A DNA stretch of 64,000 bases from Anaerolineales bacterium (GTDB lineage Bacteria > Chloroflexota > Anaerolineae > 4572-78 > J111). Position numbers and translations under genes: made by a program. Shown here in pieces: positions 1-9,143 of this stretch. The notes below the pieces were generated by a model. It did not search any database, was not told the DNA's origin, and saw only the letters and a list, made by a program, of their open reading frames with translations. The stretch spans positions 1,364,001 to 1,428,000 of the forward strand of contig JABTUK010000003.1 of the NCBI GenBank assembly GCA_015075405.1, given 5' to 3'. The first letter of the stretch is position 1; each line of letters starts with the position of its first letter.

Positions 1-3000
1 TGGAAAACAGGTCAACTTTTTGTCTGGGTCATGCTGACCGCTTTGGTCGGGTTCTGGCCCACCCCTACGCCTCGCCCCGCCCTGGCCCAAACAGCGCCGC
101 CTCTCATGTTCATCGAGAACGTGGGCCAACTACCTGCCTCGGCTGGCGGTGAGGAAATCCGCTTCCAGGTTCCCACCGCTCAAACAACCCTCTCGCTGAC
201 GGATAACGCCCTCTGGTTTACGGCCCTGGCCCAGCCCGACCCTCTTCCCGACCAGACCGTTGCCGCCGCACTCGACCCTCAGACCTGGCTCCCCGGTCCC
301 CGCGCCGGAGTCAACCTCAAACTGAGCTTTGTTGAGGCCAACCCGCAGCCGCGCCTGGAGCCGTTCAACCGGCTGGAAACCCGCGTCTCCTTTTTTACCG
401 GCAGCGACCCATCGCTCTGGCGTAGCGATGTCCCCGTATGGGGCGGGGTGCGCTATGTGGACCTCTACCCCGGCATTGACCTGGAAATCAGCAGCGAAAA
501 CGGGCAGTTGGTCCAGCGGCTGGTCAGCAAAGAGGATGTCGCCATTGCCGGCGTCTCGCCTTTAGCGAGTATCCGCTGGCAGGTCGAAGGGGCTGACACC
601 CTGGCTTTGGACGAGAATGGTCACCTGCGCCTGAGCACCGCCATCGGCGATTTCAGCCTGCCTCTGCCGCACGCGGTTGATGCTTATAACGCTCCGCTCG
701 ACCTACCTGCCAGTACAGAAGTCAACGGGTTGGAAATAACAGCCCCCTTCTCCTCTGCTCCCCCGCTCCTCAGCTCCCCTGTCCAAATCGCTGCCGCCGC
801 CGACCTGCTTTACAGCACCTACCTGGGCGGCCCCGGCCACCTCGACAGCAGCCGCGAAATTGCCGCCGATGGGGCCGGTCATGCTTATGCCACCGGGCTG
901 GCTTACCCCGGCTTTCCCTCGACGCCGGGTGTTTTTGATCCAACGGTTGAGGGTGTGTATACAGATGCCTTTATTGTCAAGGTCAATCCCAGCGGCAGCG
1001 GCCTGGTTTACGCCACCTTTTTGGGCGGCAGCGATTTTGATTCGACTCACGGCATCAGCCTCGACGAAGCAGGCAATGCGTTTGTGATGGGCACCACCAG
1101 TTCGCTCGACTTTCCGACCACACCAGGAGCGTTAGACTCGACCATGACCGACGAGTCGGACGTGTTTGTGGCTAAACTAAATTCCGACGGCACCGGCTTA
1201 CTCTACGCTACCCTGCTGGGTGGCAACAGCAGCATTGATTTTGGGACTTCGATTGCCAGCGATTCGGCCGGCTACGCCTACGTGACCGGCTTTACCCAGG
1301 CCCCCGATTTTCCCACCACCGGCGTTGGAGATAACTACCACGGCGGCCTGACCGACGCCTTTGCCGCCAAAATTGCCCCCGACGGCAGCGGCCTGGCCTA
1401 CTCAACCCTACTGGGCGGCTCGAACAGCGAGTACAGCTACGACATTGCCGTAGATGGGGCCGGCAGCGCCTATCTGACCGGCTATACCGGCTCGTCCGAC
1501 TTTCCGACGACGGCCGGGGTGTATGATCGGACTCTGAACAATATTGAAGCCTTTGTTGTCAAATTAGATGCGTCCGGCGCGCCAGCCTATTCAACCTTCA
1601 TTGGCGGCAGCGACACCGACTATGGCTATGCCCTGGCGGTGGATGCCAGCGGTTCGGCTTATGTCTCCGGCTTTACCCAATCTTATGACTTCCCAATCAC
1701 TCCGGGCGCGTTCGACTCGACCTTCAATGTCGGCTACAGCGGGGATGCTTTTGTAGCCAAACTTTCGCCCAATGCCAGCGCTCTGGTCTACGCCACCTTT
1801 CTGGGCGGCACGTACCATGATTACGGCGAAGACATCGTCGTAGACTCCAGCGGCAGCGCCTACGTCATTGGGCAGACCGGCTCGACCAACTTTCCAACCA
1901 CGCCCGGCGCGTTTGACCGGGAGTGCGCCGGCTGCAACCAAACCTTCCCCTTTAGCGATGCCTTTGTCGCCAAGTTTCAGCCCAACGGCAGCCTGGCCTA
2001 CAGCAGCTTTTTTGGCGGCGACGCCAGTTACGAGCGCGGTTACGGCATTGCCCTGGCCGGAACCGATGAGGTTTTCCTCAGCGGCGACACCGACTCGACC
2101 GACTTCCCCACCACCCCCGGCGCGTTCGATTCAACGCTGGATGGCTTTGGCGATGCTTATGTAGCTAAATTACGTCTTCGCCCCGAAACACAGACCCAGC
2201 CGACCCCCGTGCCCCCTCATACCTGCGCTCCGACGCCCCTCGGTACGGTGACGGTGGGCCAGGAACCACGCGGCCTGGCTGTTGACTCCCTGCGCCAGCG
2301 CGTCTACGTGGCTAACTACGGCAGCGACAGTGTTTCCGTTATCAACAGCCAAACCAACACCGTTCTGCAAACTATTGGCGGTATTCCCACCGCTAACGGT
2401 ATCACCTTTGACTCGCAGCGCAACATGCTTTGGGTCACCAGCCACAGCACCGATCAGGTCACACCCATCCAGATCAACGCCGACGCCACCGTTTTTACTC
2501 CCTTGCCCGCCCTTAGCGTCGGCGATCAACCCTGGGGCGTGGCTTATGACCCGGTTCACCAATACATTTATGTCGCCAATAGCCTGTCCGACTCGGTTAC
2601 AGTCATCAATGCCGAGACGCGAACGGTTGTCGCCACTCTGACCGGCCGCTTTCTGCGCCCATTCTACCTGGCGGCCAACCCCGTGACCGGCAAAGTGTAC
2701 GTGGTCAACTTTGGCGGCCCTACCCAGAACGTGGCGGTTTTGAATGGAACGACGGTGCTTAAAAATGTCAGCCTGTACGACAGCAAAGAACCCTATGGCC
2801 TGGCCATTGACGAAACGCGCAACCTGGTCTATGTGGCTACGGTCGAGCCGCACCGGATTGTGGTCATTGGCCCTGCCAAAGGCCAGCCAGATCAATTTTT
2901 GGGTTGGGCCGCTTTTCATCGCGGCTTCAACAATCCGCGCCGGCCCGTGCCGCTGCGAGTGATTGCGATTAATCCCAGCGTTGGCCCTGCCGGCGACGGC

Positions 3001-3498
3001 GGCCATCTCTGGGCCACCACCACCCTGGGCGACGGCAGCGAAGCCAACCAGGCCCTCTTTATTCCCAAAGGCTGGGGCGGCGGCTTCCACTTCCCCTTCG
3101 CCCAAAATGTTGACTACTACCCCGCCGACGGCATTGCCGTTGACCGGGCCACCAACCGGGTGTATGTAGCCAGCGGCTTTGTGCCGGGAATTGTGACCGT
3201 CATCGGCGACCACGCCAAGCTGTGCGCCGACGCTTTCACCAAAATTGCCTCGCCTGAAGGGGACAGAGGTGAAACTCCTGCCGATAACAGCGACCAAATT
3301 GGCGTGGAAATTTGGAAAAATAATGAGGATGCGCCCCAACTCAGCGGCGACGTTAACGGCGATGGCCTGATCAATATCCTTGATCTGACCTTCCTGGCGA
3401 TCCACTACGGCAGCAGCGACCCTGCCGCTGACCTAAATGAGGACGGGCTGGTTGACCTTCTTGATTTGGTCATCGCAGCTAATAATTACGCTCAATAA
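1..3498 (+). CDS. SBBP/YVTN beta-propeller surface protein with C-terminal dockerin, 5' partial
   Basis: Large secreted repeat protein. The reading frame is open to base 1 and the residues before the first ATG (base 31) look like the start of a signal peptide, which ends near an ALAQ site; so the true start is probably upstream of the window. Next comes an N-terminal domain with the motif FIENVGQLP (DUF7948 type), then about nine SBBP repeats, each with a YSTYLGG-like strand and an FPTTPGAFD-like strand. A YVTN-type seven-bladed propeller follows (motifs such as VANYGSDSVSVIN). The last 55 residues are a type I dockerin with two calcium loops (DVNGDGLINILDL and DLNEDGLVDLLDL). Dockerins bind cohesins, but no cohesin gene is visible here. 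Likely extracellular; ligand unknown. Confidence 0.85.
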   Translation, partial: WKTGQLFVWVMLTALVGFWPTPTPRPALAQTAPPLMFIENVGQLPASAGGEEIRFQVPTAQTTLSLTDNALWFTALAQPDPLPDQTVAAALDPQTWLPGPRAGVNLKLSFVEANPQPRLEPFNRLETRVSFFTGSDPSLWRSDVPVWGGVRYVDLYPGIDLEISSENGQLVQRLVSKEDVAIAGVSPLASIRWQVEGADTLALDENGHLRLSTAIGDFSLPLPHAVDAYNAPLDLPASTEVNGLEITAPFSSAPPLLSSPVQIAAAADLLYSTYLGGPGHLDSSREIAADGAGHAYATGLAYPGFPSTPGVFDPTVEGVYTDAFIVKVNPSGSGLVYATFLGGSDFDSTHGISLDEAGNAFVMGTTSSLDFPTTPGALDSTMTDESDVFVAKLNSDGTGLLYATLLGGNSSIDFGTSIASDSAGYAYVTGFTQAPDFPTTGVGDNYHGGLTDAFAAKIAPDGSGLAYSTLLGGSNSEYSYDIAVDGAGSAYLTGYTGSSDFPTTAGVYDRTLNNIEAFVVKLDASGAPAYSTFIGGSDTDYGYALAVDASGSAYVSGFTQSYDFPITPGAFDSTFNVGYSGDAFVAKLSPNASALVYATFLGGTYHDYGEDIVVDSSGSAYVIGQTGSTNFPTTPGAFDRECAGCNQTFPFSDAFVAKFQPNGSLAYSSFFGGDASYERGYGIALAGTDEVFLSGDTDSTDFPTTPGAFDSTLDGFGDAYVAKLRLRPETQTQPTPVPPHTCAPTPLGTVTVGQEPRGLAVDSLRQRVYVANYGSDSVSVINSQTNTVLQTIGGIPTANGITFDSQRNMLWVTSHSTDQVTPIQINADATVFTPLPALSVGDQPWGVAYDPVHQYIYVANSLSDSVTVINAETRTVVATLTGRFLRPFYLAANPVTGKVYVVNFGGPTQNVAVLNGTTVLKNVSLYDSKEPYGLAIDETRNLVYVATVEPHRIVVIGPAKGQPDQFLGWAAFHRGFNNPRRPVPLRVIAINPSVGPAGDGGHLWATTTLGDGSEANQALFIPKGWGGGFHFPFAQNVDYYPADGIAVDRATNRVYVASGFVPGIVTVIGDHAKLCADAFTKIASPEGDRGETPADNSDQIGVEIWKNNEDAPQLSGDVNGDGLINILDLTFLAIHYGSSDPAADLNEDGLVDLLDLVIAANNYAQ

Positions 3499-3535
3499 AA
3501 ATTAAGGCTCTCCTGACTTTAACGGTAAACAGGAC

Positions 3536-3598
3536 ACGCCAAGCCGCAAAGTCGCAAAGAAGTTTATAAAAACTTGGCGTCTTTGCGTCTTGGCGTGA
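3536..3598. repeat. Hairpin repeat with TTTATAAAAA loop
   Basis: Arms of about 25 bases (left CACGCCAAGCCGCAAAGTCG, right ending CTTGGCGTG) surround a loop containing TTTATAAAAA. It lies 38 bases after the surface-protein stop. A second hairpin with the same central loop but different arms is at 19410-19477. Confidence 0.7.
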
Positions 3599-3631
3599 GA
3601 AAATCCCGTCAAACCCGATAGGGTCAAAATT

Positions 3632-3664
3632 AAAAACAGGCGCGGCTCCATTACCGCGCCTGTT
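3632..3664 (-). terminator. Rho-independent terminator
   Basis: On the minus strand an 11-base-pair GC-rich stem (AACAGGCGCGG / CCGCGCCTGTT, loop of 8) is followed by a run of T. It sits 32 bases after the stop of the small membrane protein gene at 3696-4034 and probably ends the transcript that starts upstream of the propeller gene at 5272. Confidence 0.7.
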
Positions 3665-3695
3665 AATCAGGTTGGATAAACCAGGAAAAAACAAT

Positions 3696-4034
3696 TTATC
3701 GAGCCAGCGGAAAAGGCTGAGTGGGTCGAGAGGCCGGATTTTGCCGGGCCATAATGGGCATCGGTGCGGTTTGGCGGGAGAAGTGACCTCGCCCGTAAAC
3801 CACCGGCGTCGGTCGAGTCTGGCGGGTATGGACACTCGTCTGGAAGTCATCTTCCCTGGGGCGCTCGGTTTGTGCCACATATTGGCCGGTAAGATAGGCC
3901 ATGATAATCAAGCCCAGCCCACCAATAATCCAGAATGTTGTCGCCGGGGTCAGGATCAGGGAAGAGGTGGGCCACAGCAGACTCAAACTCCAGAGAACCA
4001 GTCCCCAACCGGTGATGATTAATAATCGCTTCAT
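3696..4034 (-). CDS. Small two-helix membrane protein, unknown
   Basis: 112 residues. Two hydrophobic segments lie at about residues 4-22 and 30-52, followed by a polar, Arg/Pro/Gln-rich tail of about 55 residues. A GAGGAG ribosome binding site precedes the ATG. No family recognised. It lies 29 bases downstream of the Asp-box propeller gene in the same direction, so the two are probably co-transcribed and may both act at the membrane. Function unknown. Confidence 0.55.
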   Translation of the reverse strand: MKRLLIITGWGLVLWSLSLLWPTSSLILTPATTFWIIGGLGLIIMAYLTGQYVAQTERPREDDFQTSVHTRQTRPTPVVYGRGHFSRQTAPMPIMARQNPASRPTQPFPLAR

Positions 4035-4063
4035 GGCAGCATCTCCTCGTTAAGTATTTATTA

Positions 4064-5272
4064 CTACATCCAGCGTTTCTGGCCGACCAGGGCCAGAGCG
4101 CCCAACCCGGTGGTCAAAGCGAGCATGAAAAGTTGTAGACCACTGAACTGAGTGAAAGAGTCCAGAAAAGGAATCGCCGGAGCGGGTTTATCAGGCGTGT
4201 TGTAGCGAACCAAGCCTTCGTCGCTTGTCGCGTGGATGGTCCCATCATCGAAGGTTAGCTCGTTGATGATCCTATCGGTGTCACCCAGTTTGGTCCAACT
4301 GCTCCCGCCGTCCTTGCTCTCATAGATACCGCCGCCGGCTATCTGCTTACCGATACCGTAAGCCGTCGCCGCTGCTACGTGCCAGGAGTCAGCCTCGTCC
4401 ACCGTGAGGGCCGTGACCCGCAGGGCGGCGCCTGGAACCAGGCCCAATCCCTCCGCAATGTTTTCCCAGGTCCGGCCGCCGTCGGTGGAACGATAGGCGC
4501 CGCTCGAAGGAACGCCGGCATAAATGGTGTCCGCATCGGTGGGGGCTACGGCTAAACTGATCGGATATTCGGGCGCCGTATCGAGCTTTTGCCAGTCGTC
4601 GTTACCACGGCTGGTGTAAAGTCCTTCCGGGGTCAGGGCGTACACCTCGCTGTCAGGCCCCACGACCAGTTTGGTCACGTTAGCGTTGTGCAACGACACC
4701 CCGCCCACCAATTCGTAGCCAATTCCTTCCTGGCCGACATCAAACTTATAGACCCCCTGGCCTTCAGTTCCCACGTAAAGCGATTCCGGCTGGTAAGGGT
4801 CTACCGCCAGGGCTGTTACTGCCGGAATCAAACCATCCACGTTACCGGGCAAACTCAGAAAGAACTTGTGCCAGGTTTGGCCGCCATCGTCGCTGCGCCA
4901 GAGATTGTTCGAGGTGGCTACAGGGCCGCCCGCCGCGCCAGCGTAAAGCACCCGCTGGTTAACCGGATGAACAGCCAGAGTATTCAGCGCCACCCCCGGC
5001 CCGGCCCCGACTCTTTCCCAGGCGCGGCCGTTGTTTTGACTACGGTAAATTCCCGGTCGAGCCGCATCGGTCAGGGTAGCATACATCACTTCGTTATTCG
5101 CCGTAGCGGTCATGGCCCGCACCGGGGCGTTGGACAGGTCAGCGCGCGCCAGACCTTCTACTTCTCCTACGACCAGGGTAGCCAGAGTGCCCACCACTAA
5201 AATAATCAAAAATGTACCAATGCGGGTTAATAATTTCCAGGATGTTTTCTCAGAAGCTCGTTCGAGTCTCAT
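4064..5272 (-). CDS. Membrane-anchored Asp-box (BNR/sortilin-like) beta-propeller protein
   Basis: 402 residues. An N-terminal membrane segment at about residues 15-34 is followed by repeated Asp-box motifs (YRSQNNGRAW, WRSDDGGQTW, YRSTDGGRTW, YESKDGGSSW) typical of BNR/Ycf48/VPS10-like propellers, and the protein ends in a second hydrophobic segment and a short KRW tail. This suggests a propeller held outside the membrane by both ends. Such folds bind glycans or proteins; the ligand cannot be told from sequence. It heads a probable two-gene transcript with the small membrane protein downstream. Confidence 0.75.
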   Translation of the reverse strand: MRLERASEKTSWKLLTRIGTFLIILVVGTLATLVVGEVEGLARADLSNAPVRAMTATANNEVMYATLTDAARPGIYRSQNNGRAWERVGAGPGVALNTLAVHPVNQRVLYAGAAGGPVATSNNLWRSDDGGQTWHKFFLSLPGNVDGLIPAVTALAVDPYQPESLYVGTEGQGVYKFDVGQEGIGYELVGGVSLHNANVTKLVVGPDSEVYALTPEGLYTSRGNDDWQKLDTAPEYPISLAVAPTDADTIYAGVPSSGAYRSTDGGRTWENIAEGLGLVPGAALRVTALTVDEADSWHVAAATAYGIGKQIAGGGIYESKDGGSSWTKLGDTDRIINELTFDDGTIHATSDEGLVRYNTPDKPAPAIPFLDSFTQFSGLQLFMLALTTGLGALALVGQKRWM

Positions 5273-5434
5273 TTTACCTCACCTTTTCGTTAAAAGTATG
5301 GGGGCGCCAGCCCACCCCCACCTTCGCATCTCCTCCACCGCAATTTGGGGGCTGGCCCAAGACCTAATTTTTGCTTAAATTCGCTCTGAGCAGAGTTGTA
5401 CACATGAGCGCATTCTCTTCTTTCTCAATCATTC

Positions 5435-5595
5435 AATGTCATTAAGTTAAGGCTAGAGAGCATCCTGAGTAGCGCGGAACGAAGTGGAGCGCGTATCGAA
5501 GGGTGCGAGTTGGCGACGGCTCCCTGACGGCGCAGCACCCTTCGATACGGTTCGCTACGCTCACCTACTCAAGATGCTGCTAACTTAATGACATT
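5435..5595. repeat. MITE-like inverted repeat element
   Basis: About 160 bases bounded by a 15-base perfect inverted repeat (AATGTCATTAAGTTA, and its complement at 5581-5595). Inside are further inverted segments (GAGTAGCG..., ATCGAAGGGTGC). It has no coding capacity. It fills most of the 5273-5609 gap. A fragment of the same internal sequence (CCTGAGTAG, CGTATCGAAGGGTG) recurs near 45650-45690. Confidence 0.65.
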
Positions 5596-5609
5596 ACTCA
5601 ATCATTTGG

Positions 5610-6218
5610 TTATTCTTCGCGTTCTGCTTCAGTCGGATAAAATTCTTCGTTATACTGAGGGTCACATTCGGCAATGTGCCCAGGCAAGCCGTGGCCTGTG
5701 CCGAATTGACCCTGATTACTGGCCGTCCAGGTTAGCTTACCCGCCGCCGCCAACTGCTCGGCTTCGGCCAAACTTAAACTTAACACTTCTTGACCGGCTA
5801 CTTTATCCCCTACATCCATCGGCACACGTATTCTCTGCTCAATGGTGCGGGGAATAAAGGTAATTTGCCCGTCGGGAGTTAATTTGATGGAGACATTAGA
5901 GCCTTCTACGGCCAAATCCCCGGCATTAGGGATTAAAACCATCGGGCCATCGGCTAAGGGTTGAATGTTTTTCAAGCCGTTCCCGGCGCAAGCGGCGACA
6001 ATATGGGCGTACTCTTCTGATTGCAGCCAGACCAGCGTCATTTCTTCCATCAACACCCGCATGGTCTCAGAACCATAGGGATTTTGACTATTGACTTCTG
6101 CCGGCGCTTCCACTACTTCTTGAGCCAACGCCGTTTCCACCACACGTCCGCCCGATTGAGTCAAGGCAGCCGCGCCAATCAAAGCTGAAGTTGCCAGACT
6201 AATCATCAATTTTCTCAT
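5610..6218 (-). CDS. Secreted protein of unknown function
   Basis: About 202 residues from the ATG at 6218, chosen over an upstream in-frame ATG at 6248 because a strong AAGGAGG (6227-6233) is correctly placed and because the protein then begins with a clean signal peptide (MRKLMISLATSALIGAAA, cleavage near ALAQ). The mature part is acidic, has two cysteines (in ACAG and ECDP) and a Gly/His-rich stretch near the C terminus. I do not recognise a family. It appears monocistronic. Confidence 0.6.
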   Translation of the reverse strand: MRKLMISLATSALIGAAALTQSGGRVVETALAQEVVEAPAEVNSQNPYGSETMRVLMEEMTLVWLQSEEYAHIVAACAGNGLKNIQPLADGPMVLIPNAGDLAVEGSNVSIKLTPDGQITFIPRTIEQRIRVPMDVGDKVAGQEVLSLSLAEAEQLAAAGKLTWTASNQGQFGTGHGLPGHIAECDPQYNEEFYPTEAEREE

Positions 6219-6379
6219 TATACAAACCTCCTTAAAGCCGTTGAACATTGATGCTCATGTGTACAGCCCTACTCATTGCGCTTCAACGGCGTTCCCATCC
6301 AGCCAAAGCCGGACAGATAACATTGCATCTCATAATAGTTAACGATAAAGGGGGTAAATGTGTTACGCTGATTTAAAGC

Positions 6380-6412
6380 AAAAACCGCAGAGGTTTCCAC
6401 AAATCTCTACGG
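6380..6412 (-). terminator. Probable terminator of the sigma/propeller operon
   Basis: Minus-strand stem CCGTAGAG / CTCTGCGG (one mismatch) followed by five T. It lies 140 bases beyond the stop of the propeller gene at 6554. The rest of the 6219-6553 gap holds a GATTAGA-type heptamer run and a short imperfect hairpin near 6455-6530, with no gene seen. Confidence 0.5.
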
Positions 6413-6553
6413 CTTAAGAGAGGAGATTAGAGATTGGAGATTAGAAATTATGAACTCGAAAAATCCAATTTTCGAGGGGTGAGGCACGCCCACGTGCCGA
6501 ACGGAGCCGCACGAGGCGTGCTGACTCTTCAATTCGTGATTTACTGATTTTTA

Positions 6554-8428
6554 TTAATGGACAGCCGGTCGAGCCAGCCCCCAGTCTTCGCTGGGGCCGA
6601 CATCGGCCTGGATTTTGCGCTCATCGCTGCCGTCGAGTTTCATCACCGTAATCCACCAGGAGCCGAAAGCATCGGTACGGAGATAGAGGTTTTGGCCGCA
6701 GGAGTCAAAAGCCGGGGTGGTGTCTGTTTCGGGCCGGCGGGTCAAACGCAGCAACTCATTATCGGATTGCCGCAGTAGGTAGATTTCCCAGTTGCCATCC
6801 CGGCGTGAGGAGAAGGCCAGGTAATCCCCGCCGGGCGACCAGATAGGATAACTGTCGGTATCGCCCGAGGTGATTTGCTGCCCATTGTCCCCTTGAAGAT
6901 TCACCTGCCACAAGCCACAATCGGGGGCGCAGCTCTTGATGATTAACTTCTGGCTGTCGGGATACCAGGCCGGTTGTTCGCCGGGGAAGCGGCCCAATTC
7001 CTGACCATCACTCGCTTTAACCACCCTGATTTCATGATGCAGCCCCGGCGCGGCAACTTCAAAAGCCAGTTTAGTTCCATCGGGCGACCAGGCAATATTG
7101 TTTACATGCGCCTGAGCAACCAACTGGCGAGGGTTGCGTGCCTGAGCATTCGTCACCTCTACCAGCCAGACCCCGTTGCCTTGACCATAAATACCCCCCA
7201 ACTCACTGATACCCGTCTGACCCGAAAAAGCCAGCCGGGTTCCATCCGGCGACCAGGCCGGCGCCGCCGCCCGCACATGCAAGTCAGCATTGAGCAGCCG
7301 GTTGTTGGAAGCAATCAGGCTCAAATCGTGCTCGACTCCCCGGCTTTGCGCATAAACTATCTGGGCCGGACGAGGATAGGGGGCAGTAATCGTACTGACG
7401 GCGGCGGCTTGATTGTTGGCCGGGGTGATGAGATGATCCGGCCCGTTCAAAGTAGCCGTTTGGGTCAGCGTGCCGGTGAAACAGGGGTCAATAGCTGTGG
7501 TCAGGCTCAGGTTGCGGGCACGGTTGGTGGTTAAATTATCCAGGGTACAGGCGACCGTTGCTCCCGTTGGACTGGCACAAGCTGCATCGCTGATGGAAAC
7601 CAGTCTTTCCAGGGGCGAAAGTTGGCTGATGAGGGTCGCGCTGATGGGGCTGGCCGGGCCGGCATTGGTGATGGTCAAGGTATAGGTGATGAGGCCGTTG
7701 CCGATGGCCGTTACCTGATTGTCAAGCAGCAAGCGAGCCTCGCGGGTCGAGAGGGTGGTCAACAAGCGGTCCAGTTCCGGCACTTCCACCCCGGCTTCAG
7801 CCAGGCTGTCCTGCTGCTCATTTAAGGCCGCCGAAATTACTGCTTGAGCATCAGCTTCAGGATATTCGGTCACCAGGCTCGCCAGTGATTGCTGGTACTC
7901 CTGCCGGGCAATTTCTTCGGCTTCTGGATTGCCGGCCACGCTGGTCAATTCGCTTACCCGGCGGTCAGCCAGAAGCAGGTCGGTTTCAAGGGGGTCGAGG
8001 TGAACCGCCCGCCAGATTTGCTCGCTGCCAACCTTCCAGCGATACAAGGCATCGCCCGGCAGGGCCGTCTGGGCCAGCACAGTAATTGTACCCAGCACCA
8101 GCACCACGACAGCGGCCAAGCCAGAGGCCGCATTAAAAGCCTGCCCCAAGGCAAACCCAAAACCGCGTGAAAACAGCGGCGTCCAGGTTTTAACCGGGGT
8201 TTGGCGGGGGTGGGTCCGCATGTGAGCCATCAATTCAGCCCGCGTGCGTGATTTGAACGTAGGCGTGGGGTGAATCTCTTGTCCTCGTTCCAGCGTGGTG
8301 GCCGCCGTCAACAAAGGGCGCAGTTCGGCGGCGTGTTCGGGATAACGGCTGAGACATTCCTCCAGGTTGGCCTCACCGCTGGCCAGTCGGGCTAAACTCT
8401 CTTCCAGAATTTGTTCTAACTTATTCAT
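6554..8428 (-). CDS. DUF5667 / DUF11 / PD40 (TolB-like) propeller membrane protein, putative sigma-factor partner
   Basis: About 624 residues from the ATG at 8428, which overlaps the 3' end of the sigma factor gene by 8 bases and has GGAAG upstream. The cytoplasmic N-terminal part (about 1-70) is followed by a membrane segment (AAVVVLVLGTITVLAQ) and a DUF5667 region (LPGDALYRWKVGSEQIW). Then comes a DUF11-like Ig domain (YTLTITNAGPASP) and a six-bladed PD40 propeller with WSPDGTRLAFS-type strands. Translational overlap with an ECF sigma gene suggests that the N-terminal part acts as an anti-sigma domain and the outer propeller as a sensor; this is inference, and no zinc-binding anti-sigma motif is visible. 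Confidence 0.75.
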   Translation of the reverse strand: MNKLEQILEESLARLASGEANLEECLSRYPEHAAELRPLLTAATTLERGQEIHPTPTFKSRTRAELMAHMRTHPRQTPVKTWTPLFSRGFGFALGQAFNAASGLAAVVVLVLGTITVLAQTALPGDALYRWKVGSEQIWRAVHLDPLETDLLLADRRVSELTSVAGNPEAEEIARQEYQQSLASLVTEYPEADAQAVISAALNEQQDSLAEAGVEVPELDRLLTTLSTREARLLLDNQVTAIGNGLITYTLTITNAGPASPISATLISQLSPLERLVSISDAACASPTGATVACTLDNLTTNRARNLSLTTAIDPCFTGTLTQTATLNGPDHLITPANNQAAAVSTITAPYPRPAQIVYAQSRGVEHDLSLIASNNRLLNADLHVRAAAPAWSPDGTRLAFSGQTGISELGGIYGQGNGVWLVEVTNAQARNPRQLVAQAHVNNIAWSPDGTKLAFEVAAPGLHHEIRVVKASDGQELGRFPGEQPAWYPDSQKLIIKSCAPDCGLWQVNLQGDNGQQITSGDTDSYPIWSPGGDYLAFSSRRDGNWEIYLLRQSDNELLRLTRRPETDTTPAFDSCGQNLYLRTDAFGSWWITVMKLDGSDERKIQADVGPSEDWGLARPAVH

Positions 8429-9005
8429 CACTGCTTCCAAAAATCTCGGCCAATGCCTGCAAGCCCCGCATTTGCAAGGCTCGAATCGCCCCTGCCCGTT
8501 TTCCCAAAACCTGAGCTACTTCTTCCGTAGTCAACCCTTCAATAAAGCGCAGAGTCAGCACATGCCGCTGGTCTTCGGTTAAGTGCTGCAAGGCCAGCCG
8601 AATTTCCTCGGCTTGCAACTGCTGACCGACTGCTTCATCCACATCAGCCGCCAGGTCCGGCTCGTTCAGAATGTCCGGTTCGAGCGGCGTGGTCTCTTTG
8701 AAGGTCCGATAGTAATCAATCACACTGTTGCGGGCAATCCGAAACAGCCAGGCGCTAAAAGGCAAGCCACGCACCTGATAGCTGCTTAAATTATCCCAGG
8801 CCTTGAGAAACACCTGCGAGGTTAAATCTTCAGCCGTCGGCTCGTCGCCCACCCGAAAGAAGATAAAACGATAGACCCGCTCGATATAGGTGTCGTATAA
8901 GGCAGCAAAAGCGTCAGGGTCGCCGGAGACCGCTCGTTGGATCAGTTCGGGTTCTAAAGGTTGGTTAGATGCAAATGCGGCGCCGCCATCTTTCAAGGCT
9001 ACCAT
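8421..9005 (-). CDS. ECF-type RNA polymerase sigma factor
   Basis: About 194 residues from the ATG at 9005; the frame stays open to 9059 but the extra residues look non-native. Region 2 is clear (DAFAALYDTYIERVYRFIF, DLTSQVFLKAWDN, FSAWLFRIARNSVIDYYR), as is region 4 (LTEDQRHVLTLRFIEGLTTEEVA followed by a helix-turn-helix). It redirects RNA polymerase to a dedicated set of promoters. Its end overlaps the start of the DUF5667-propeller gene, the usual arrangement of sigma and regulator. The subgroup is not assigned. Confidence 0.88.
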   Translation of the reverse strand: MVALKDGGAAFASNQPLEPELIQRAVSGDPDAFAALYDTYIERVYRFIFFRVGDEPTAEDLTSQVFLKAWDNLSSYQVRGLPFSAWLFRIARNSVIDYYRTFKETTPLEPDILNEPDLAADVDEAVGQQLQAEEIRLALQHLTEDQRHVLTLRFIEGLTTEEVAQVLGKRAGAIRALQMRGLQALAEIFGSSDE

Positions 9006-9076
9006 CCATATAAACGAATCAACCGGCCAAAGTGTTACGAGGGGCGACAGAAAAGACAAGTCGGCAGAAAAGTTGG

Positions 9077-9141
9077 GGCCGGGATAAGGGAATTAGCACA
9101 GAAAATATAGAGAAAAATCCCCAAATCTCCTAATCCCGGCC
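9077..9141. repeat. Inverted repeat between tryptophanase and sigma genes
   Basis: Arms GGCCGGGATAAGG (9077-9089) and CCTAATCCCGGCC (9129-9141) match at 12 of 13 positions. The element lies between the tryptophanase stop and the sigma start. It could act as a terminator for tryptophanase, though no T run follows. Confidence 0.5.
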
Positions 9142-9143
9142 AA

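Noticed and set aside
2170..3405. Long 411-residue minus-strand frame
   Set aside because: It lies antisense to the YVTN/dockerin part, has no start signal or family motif, and reflects codon use of the real gene.
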